Shown here piece after piece: positions 59,364 to 64,000 of a DNA stretch of 64,000 nt; the stretch's first letter is position 1, and the number at the start of each line of letters is the position of its first letter. The stretch covers positions 1,240,001 through 1,304,000 of the forward strand of contig NZ_JADQDP010000001.1 in the NCBI RefSeq assembly GCF_015694735.1. Direction: 5' to 3'. Below the pieces are notes generated by a model. That model searched no databases. It saw nothing but the letters and a program-made list of their open reading frames with translations, and was not told where the DNA came from. This stretch comes from Hymenobacter properus. Its GTDB lineage: Bacteria > Bacteroidota > Bacteroidia > Cytophagales > Hymenobacteraceae. A program made the translations under genes and the position numbers.

Positions 59364-60995
59364 ATGAACAAACCGCTTGCTTCGCTTAGCGCCTTAGGCC
59401 TCTTTTTCTCCACGCAATTCGCGGCCCACGCCCAGTACCCCAAGATTCCGCAGGACGTGCAGAAGGCCAGCGAGGCTATGATGAAGGACGCCTACCGGCA
59501 GTCCGAAATTGCCTGGAACAAGGCCTACCCCATCATTCAGAAGGAGCAGCGCGAGGGCAAGCCTTACATTCCGTGGGCGGCCCGTCCCATTGATTTGCCG
59601 CAGGCCAGCATCCCGGCGTTTCCGGGTGCGGAGGGCGGCGGAGCCTACACCTACGGTGGGCGCGGCGGCCGCGTGATTGTGGTGACCAGCCTGGCCGATA
59701 GCGGCCCCGGCAGCCTGCGCGAGGCATGCGAGCAGGGCGGCGCCCGCATCATCGTATTCAACGTGGCCGGCATCATCCGCCTCAAAACGCCGCTCATGAT
59801 TCGGGCCCCCTACATCACCATCGAGGGCCAGAGCGCCCCCGGCGACGGCATCTGCGTGGCCGGCGAGTCGGTGTGGCTGAACACGCACGACGTGCTGATT
59901 CGCTTCATGCGCTTCCGCCGCGGCGAGACGAATGTGGGCCGGCGCGACGACTCCATCGGCGGCAACCCGATTGGCAATATCATGATTGACCACGTCTCGG
60001 CGAGCTGGGGCCTGGATGAGAACATGTCGATGTACCGCCACATGTACAACGACAGCACCGGCATTCCAGAGCAAAAGCTGGGCACGGTAAACATCACCAT
60101 CCAGAACTCTATCTTCTCCGAAGCGCTCGATACCTGGAACCACGCCTTTGGCAGCACGCTGGGCGGCGAGAACTGCACGTTCATGCGCAACCTGTGGGCC
60201 GACAACGCGGGCCGCAACCCGTCCATCGGCTGGAACGGCGTGTTCAACTTCGCCAACAATGTGATGTTTAACTGGGTGCACCGCTCCACCGACGGCGGCG
60301 ACTACCGCGCCCTCTACAACATCATCAATAACTACTACAAGCCCGGCCCCCAAACGCCCAAGGACACGCCCATCGGCCACCGCATCCTGAAGCCTGAATC
60401 GGGCCGCAGCAAGCTGAAATACCAGGTGTACGGCCGCGCCTACGTGGCCGGCAACATCGTGGAAGGCTACCCCGAGGTGACCAAGGACAACTGGAACGGC
60501 GGCGTGCAGGTGGAGGAGCTGCCCAATGCCGGCAAGTACATGCCTGACATGAAGGTGGACAAGCCCCTGCCGATGCCGGAAATCACCATCATCCCGGCCG
60601 AGAAAGCCTACAGCTACGTGCTCGACAACGCCGGCGCCACCCTGCCCAAGCGCGACCCCGTCGACACCCGCGTGATTCAGCAGGTGCGCACCGGTAAAAT
60701 CGACTACATCAAGAACATAAAGCTGCCCACCACGCAGTTTGAGCACCGCCGCCTACCGATTGATTCCTATAAAAACGGCATCATCACCGACCCCGTGCAG
60801 GTGGGCGGCTACCCCACCTACGCCGGCAAGCCCTACACCGACTCCGACAAGGACGGCATGCCCGACGACTACGAAAAGAAGAACGGCTTCGACCCCAAGA
60901 ATGCGGCCGACGCAGCAGCCATTGCCAAAAACGGCTACGCCAACATTGAGAACTACCTCAATAGCCTGGTGGCACTGAATACGGTGAAGCCGTAG
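59364..60995 (+). CDS. PL1-type pectate lyase, paralogue of 38382-40043, exported
   Basis: A 543-residue protein with a signal peptide ending FAAHAQ. The layout is the same as in the paralogue: a charged helical lead (YPKIPQDVQKASEAMMKDAY to KPYIPWAA), then the beta-helix starting PAFPGAEGGGAYTYGGRGGR with TIEGQSAPGDGI and IDHVSASWGLDENMS, and a C-terminal calcium-type loop (DSDKDGMPDDYEKKNGFDP). It cleaves galacturonan backbones by beta-elimination. The two copies are diverged enough to suggest different preferences, for instance methylation state (inference). It is the first gene of the plus-strand unit, with the 12-bp motif upstream. Confidence 0.9.
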   Translation: MNKPLASLSALGLFFSTQFAAHAQYPKIPQDVQKASEAMMKDAYRQSEIAWNKAYPIIQKEQREGKPYIPWAARPIDLPQASIPAFPGAEGGGAYTYGGRGGRVIVVTSLADSGPGSLREACEQGGARIIVFNVAGIIRLKTPLMIRAPYITIEGQSAPGDGICVAGESVWLNTHDVLIRFMRFRRGETNVGRRDDSIGGNPIGNIMIDHVSASWGLDENMSMYRHMYNDSTGIPEQKLGTVNITIQNSIFSEALDTWNHAFGSTLGGENCTFMRNLWADNAGRNPSIGWNGVFNFANNVMFNWVHRSTDGGDYRALYNIINNYYKPGPQTPKDTPIGHRILKPESGRSKLKYQVYGRAYVAGNIVEGYPEVTKDNWNGGVQVEELPNAGKYMPDMKVDKPLPMPEITIIPAEKAYSYVLDNAGATLPKRDPVDTRVIQQVRTGKIDYIKNIKLPTTQFEHRRLPIDSYKNGIITDPVQVGGYPTYAGKPYTDSDKDGMPDDYEKKNGFDPKNAADAAAIAKNGYANIENYLNSLVALNTVKP

Positions 60996-61015
60996 CCATT
61001 TTTTGATTTTCAGAA

Positions 61016-61108
61016 CGTCATGCTGAGCGCAGCCGAAGCATCTATACTGCAATGGTAAAATGAAATGCATTGCGCGGTAGAGATGCTTCGACTGCGCTCA
61101 GCATGACG
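61016..61108. repeat. Palindromic repeat, family B (copy B4)
   Basis: CGTCATGCTGAGCGCAGCCG and complement, with a loop containing ATTGCGCGGTAGA, between PL1 and the DUF6298-type gene. Confidence 0.92.
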
Positions 61109-61165
61109 TTCTTGATTATTCGACTATCCTATTAAGCTGCTCTGAAAACACCCTTTTTCTTTCCA

Positions 61166-64000
61166 GTGCCCCACCCCACTCGCACCTTTTACTTCCTGCT
61201 CCTTTCCGGTCTGCTCGCCGCCGGCCCTGCCGCCGCGCAGAAGCCAGCGAAGCCCGTGCCTCCTCCCGGCCCTATCGAGTTCAAGGACGGCAAGCTGAGC
61301 TACGCGCCGGACTCGCTCGGCAACCGGGTGCCGGATTTTTCCTACGCCGGCTATCGGGCAGGCGAGGCAGCCATTCCCACCGCCACCATCAAGGTGACGG
61401 TGCCGGTGAAGGCCGGCGATGCCACGGCGCGCATTCAGTCGGCGCTGGATTATGTAGCGGGTTTGCCGCTGGGCAAAGACGGGCTGCGCGGCGCGGTGCT
61501 GCTGGAAAATGGGACGTATGAAGTGGCGGGGCGCCTATTCATCCGTGCGTCGGGCGTGGTACTGCGCGGCAGCGGCATGGGCGACGGCGGCACCGTTGTT
61601 GTCGGCACGGGCGTGAGCCGCGACCACCTGCTGACTGTGGGCGGGCACAACGACCGCAAGTTTGAAACCGCCGTCGCTGTCGCTGACAAGTACGTGCCGG
61701 TGAATGCCCGCAGCATCAAAGTTGACAATGCCAGCGCCTTCAAGGTGGGGGACCGGGTGCAGGTACGACGGCCCAGCACAGCGGCCTGGGTGCATAAGCT
61801 GGGCATGGAAACCTTCGGTGGCGGTCTGTCATCGCTGGGCTGGAAACCCGGCCAGCGCGACCTGGCCTGGGACCGGCAGGTGGTGGCTGTGGATGCCAAC
61901 GGCATCACGCTGGACGCCCCCATCACCACTGCGCTCGACCAAGCCTACGGCGGCGGCACCGTGGCTCGCTACATCTGGCCCGGCCTGGTTACACAGGTGG
62001 GCGTAGAAAATCTGCGGCTGGAATCGACCTTCGACGCGGCCAACCCCAAGGATGAAAACCACCGCTGGGTGGCCATTGACATTGAAAACGCGCAGGATGC
62101 CTGGGTGCGGCAGGTGAGTTTCCGGCACTTCGCCGGCTCGGCCGTGCTGGCGCAGGCCACCGCGCGCCGCCTGACGGTGGAGGATTGTATTTCGACCGCG
62201 CCGGTGTCGGAAATCGGCAACGAGCGGCGCAATACCTTCTACACGCTGGGCTCGCAGACGCTTTTTCAACGGTTGTATGCTGAGAATGGCTACCATGATT
62301 TCGCGCTGGGCTTCTGCGCGGCTGGTCCCAATGCCTTCGTGCAGTGCGACGCCGAGCAGGCATTGAGCTTTAGCGGAGGTGTGGACAGCTGGGCCTCGGG
62401 CGTGCTGTTTGACATCATCAAGGAATATGGCCAGGCCCTACGCTTCGGCAACCGCGAGCAGGACGGGCAGGGCGCCGGCTGGACCGTGGCCAACAGCGTG
62501 TTTTGGCAATGCACCGCCTCCCGCATGGACTGCTACCGCCCGCCCACGGCCCAGAACTGGGCCTTTGGCACCTGGGCGCAGTTTGCCGGCAACGGCTACT
62601 GGGACCAATCCAACGAAAACATCAACCCGCGTAGCCTCTACTACGCGCAGCTGCAGGAGCGGCTGGGCGACGCCGTAAAGGCCCGCGCCATCCTGCTGCC
62701 CGTGCCTACTGAGGCCAGCAGCAGCCCCAAAGTGGCCGTAGCCCAGGAGCTGACGCGCCTATCGGTGAACCCCGCTCCTACCGTGCTGGAACTGGTGAAG
62801 GCCGCGCCCACGCGTCAGCCTATTTCGGTTCAAAACTCAGCCCCGAGCATTGACAAGCTGAAGCTGAAAATCGCCCCGGCGCCCACTTACGCGGCTCCGC
62901 TGCACGTAGCGCAGGGCGTGCTAACGCGCGGCAACTCCCTGGTGCTGGGCCGCCGCCAGGAAGTACCGTGGTGGAACGGCAGCGCCCGCCCCTACGGCCT
63001 GCTCAACCCCAAGCCGCACATCACGCGCTTCGTGCCGGGCCAGATTGGCCGTGGCCTGACCGATGATTTGCAGGAAATGACCGACTCGATGCGGGCGCAA
63101 AACGTGGTGATGCTGCACCACAACTACGGCCTGTGGTACGAGCGTCGGCGCGACGACCACGAGCGTATCCGTCGCATGGACGGCGAGGTATGGGCGCCGT
63201 TCTACGAGCTGCCCTTCGCCCGCAGCGGCAAGGAATTGGCCTGGGACGGCCTCAGCCGCTACGACCTCACCAAGTATAACGCCTGGTACTGGAGCCGCCT
63301 GCACCAGTTTGCCGACTTAGCCGACCAAAAAGGCCTCGTGCTGCTCCACCAGCATTATTTCCAGCACAACATCATCGAGGCCGGCGCGCACTATGCCGAC
63401 TTCCCCTGGCGCCCGGTAAACAACGTGAACAACACGGGCTTCCCGGAGCCGCCGCCCTACGCCGGCGACAAACGCATCTTCATGGCCGAGCAGTTCTACG
63501 ACGTGACCGATGCCACGCGTCGGCCGCTGCACCGCGCCTACATCCGCCAGTGCCTCGACAATTTTAAGGGCCAAACCGGCGTCATTCACTCCATCGGGTT
63601 TGAGTTCACCGGGCCACTGGCTTTCGTGCAGTTCTGGCTCGACACCATAAAGGAGTGGGAAGCTGAAACCGGTCAGCACCCCACCATCGCTCTGAGCACC
63701 ACCAAGGACGTGCAGGACGCCATTCTGGCCGATGCGGCGCGAGCCAAAGTGGTCGATGTCATCGACATCAACTACTGGCACTACCAGTTCAACGGCCAGG
63801 CCTACGCCCCGGCCGGCGGCCAGAACCTGGCCCCGCGCCAGCACGCCCGCCTCACGCCGCCCAAGCGCAGTTCGTTCGAGCAGGTGTACCGGGCCGTGCG
63901 CGAGTACCGCCAGCAATTCCCCGACAAAGCCGTGCTCTACTCCGCTGATGGCTACGACGCCTTTGGCTGGGCCGTGCTGCTGGCCGGCGGCTCGATGGCC
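61166..64000 (+). CDS. DUF6298-type protein: parallel beta-helix plus TIM-barrel-like region, 3' end outside window
   Basis: The frame is open from a GTG at 61166 to the right edge (945 codons seen). An in-frame stop at 61133 limits the start, and the GTG gives a signal peptide (FYFLLLSGLLAAGPAAAQ). Residues about 70-520 look like a pectate-lyase-type beta-helix (ATARIQSALDYVAGLPLG, GVVLRGSGMGDGGTVVVG, EDCISTAPVSEIGN). From about residue 600 a second module (QNVVMLHHNYGLWYERRRDD, KGLVLLHQHYFQHNIIEAGA, VIDINYWHYQFNGQ) resembles the TIM-barrel of DUF6298 proteins. Activity is not known to me. It follows PL1 in the same direction, so a role in backbone or RG-II side-chain cleavage is likely. Confidence 0.78.
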   Translation, partial: MPHPTRTFYFLLLSGLLAAGPAAAQKPAKPVPPPGPIEFKDGKLSYAPDSLGNRVPDFSYAGYRAGEAAIPTATIKVTVPVKAGDATARIQSALDYVAGLPLGKDGLRGAVLLENGTYEVAGRLFIRASGVVLRGSGMGDGGTVVVGTGVSRDHLLTVGGHNDRKFETAVAVADKYVPVNARSIKVDNASAFKVGDRVQVRRPSTAAWVHKLGMETFGGGLSSLGWKPGQRDLAWDRQVVAVDANGITLDAPITTALDQAYGGGTVARYIWPGLVTQVGVENLRLESTFDAANPKDENHRWVAIDIENAQDAWVRQVSFRHFAGSAVLAQATARRLTVEDCISTAPVSEIGNERRNTFYTLGSQTLFQRLYAENGYHDFALGFCAAGPNAFVQCDAEQALSFSGGVDSWASGVLFDIIKEYGQALRFGNREQDGQGAGWTVANSVFWQCTASRMDCYRPPTAQNWAFGTWAQFAGNGYWDQSNENINPRSLYYAQLQERLGDAVKARAILLPVPTEASSSPKVAVAQELTRLSVNPAPTVLELVKAAPTRQPISVQNSAPSIDKLKLKIAPAPTYAAPLHVAQGVLTRGNSLVLGRRQEVPWWNGSARPYGLLNPKPHITRFVPGQIGRGLTDDLQEMTDSMRAQNVVMLHHNYGLWYERRRDDHERIRRMDGEVWAPFYELPFARSGKELAWDGLSRYDLTKYNAWYWSRLHQFADLADQKGLVLLHQHYFQHNIIEAGAHYADFPWRPVNNVNNTGFPEPPPYAGDKRIFMAEQFYDVTDATRRPLHRAYIRQCLDNFKGQTGVIHSIGFEFTGPLAFVQFWLDTIKEWEAETGQHPTIALSTTKDVQDAILADAARAKVVDVIDINYWHYQFNGQAYAPAGGQNLAPRQHARLTPPKRSSFEQVYRAVREYRQQFPDKAVLYSADGYDAFGWAVLLAGGSMA

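Noticed and set aside
887..61108. CRISPR array
   Set aside because: The repeats are dispersed palindromes one per spacer, not direct repeats with regular unique spacers, and no cas gene is present.
1..64000. tRNA, rRNA or other structured RNA genes
   Set aside because: I saw no cloverleaf-like or rRNA sequence in any spacer; the visible hairpins belong to repeats or to the terminator at 43273.

Overview
The window looks like a chromosomal segment of a GC-rich Bacteroidota, most plausibly Hymenobacter or a close relative (inference from protein style, Bacteroidota CAZyme families and many 70-140 bp palindromic spacers; no rRNA or marker gene is present). It is an almost continuous pectin-degradation locus. 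The family mix is GH2, GH28, GH43-like, GH67-like, two GH78, GH95, GH105, GH106, GH127, GH140-like, GH141-like, two PL1, two sugar esterases and two Asp-box/sialidase-fold proteins. This closely resembles the known rhamnogalacturonan-II (RG-II) degradome of gut Bacteroides. No SusC/SusD pair is present within the 64 kb.

Layout. (1) 1-12702, plus strand: Gfo/Idh oxidoreductase (cut by the window edge), MaoC-like hydratase, FucP-like MFS symporter, GH106, GH127, SGNH esterase, DUF5703 protein. (2) 12731-27808, minus strand: one long gene set read leftwards from a GH78 rhamnosidase through GH105, an Asp-box protein, an STN-like-domain esterase, a GH141-like beta-helix, a second GH78, an exported rhamnose mutarotase, Gfo/Idh and an SSS symporter. 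(3) 28095-29731: an AT-rich island with two unrecognised genes. (4) 29873-41783, minus strand: sugar isomerase-like protein, PL1, GH140-like, GH43-like, Asp-box protein, a DUF559 nuclease inside a repeat element, GH2, and a 5'-truncated acyltransferase. (5) 42303-43199, plus strand: the only transcription regulator, of the AraC family. (6) 43384-45959, minus strand: SSS symporter and DapA-family lyase. (7) 46281-58918, minus strand: GH67-like, MGH1-like, GH28, GH95, multidomain GH2. (8) 59364 to the right edge, plus strand: a second PL1 and a DUF6298-type protein that runs off the window.

How it works together (inference). Secreted lyases, GH28 and esterases open and deacetylate the pectin. 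GH105, GH78, GH106, GH95, GH127, GH2 and GH140-like enzymes strip side chains in the periplasm. The MFS and two SSS transporters import the products. The mutarotase, isomerase-like, DapA-like, MaoC-like and Gfo/Idh proteins handle the unusual sugars.

Two non-coding signals stand out. A 12-bp motif (GCTAACATCCTA and close variants) lies upstream of the first gene of four transcription units, always in the same orientation to the minus-strand units it heads and also on the plus strand ahead of PL1. It is a candidate operator for the AraC protein. Also, about 22 palindromic repeats of five families sit between genes, and one family carries the DUF559 nuclease gene.
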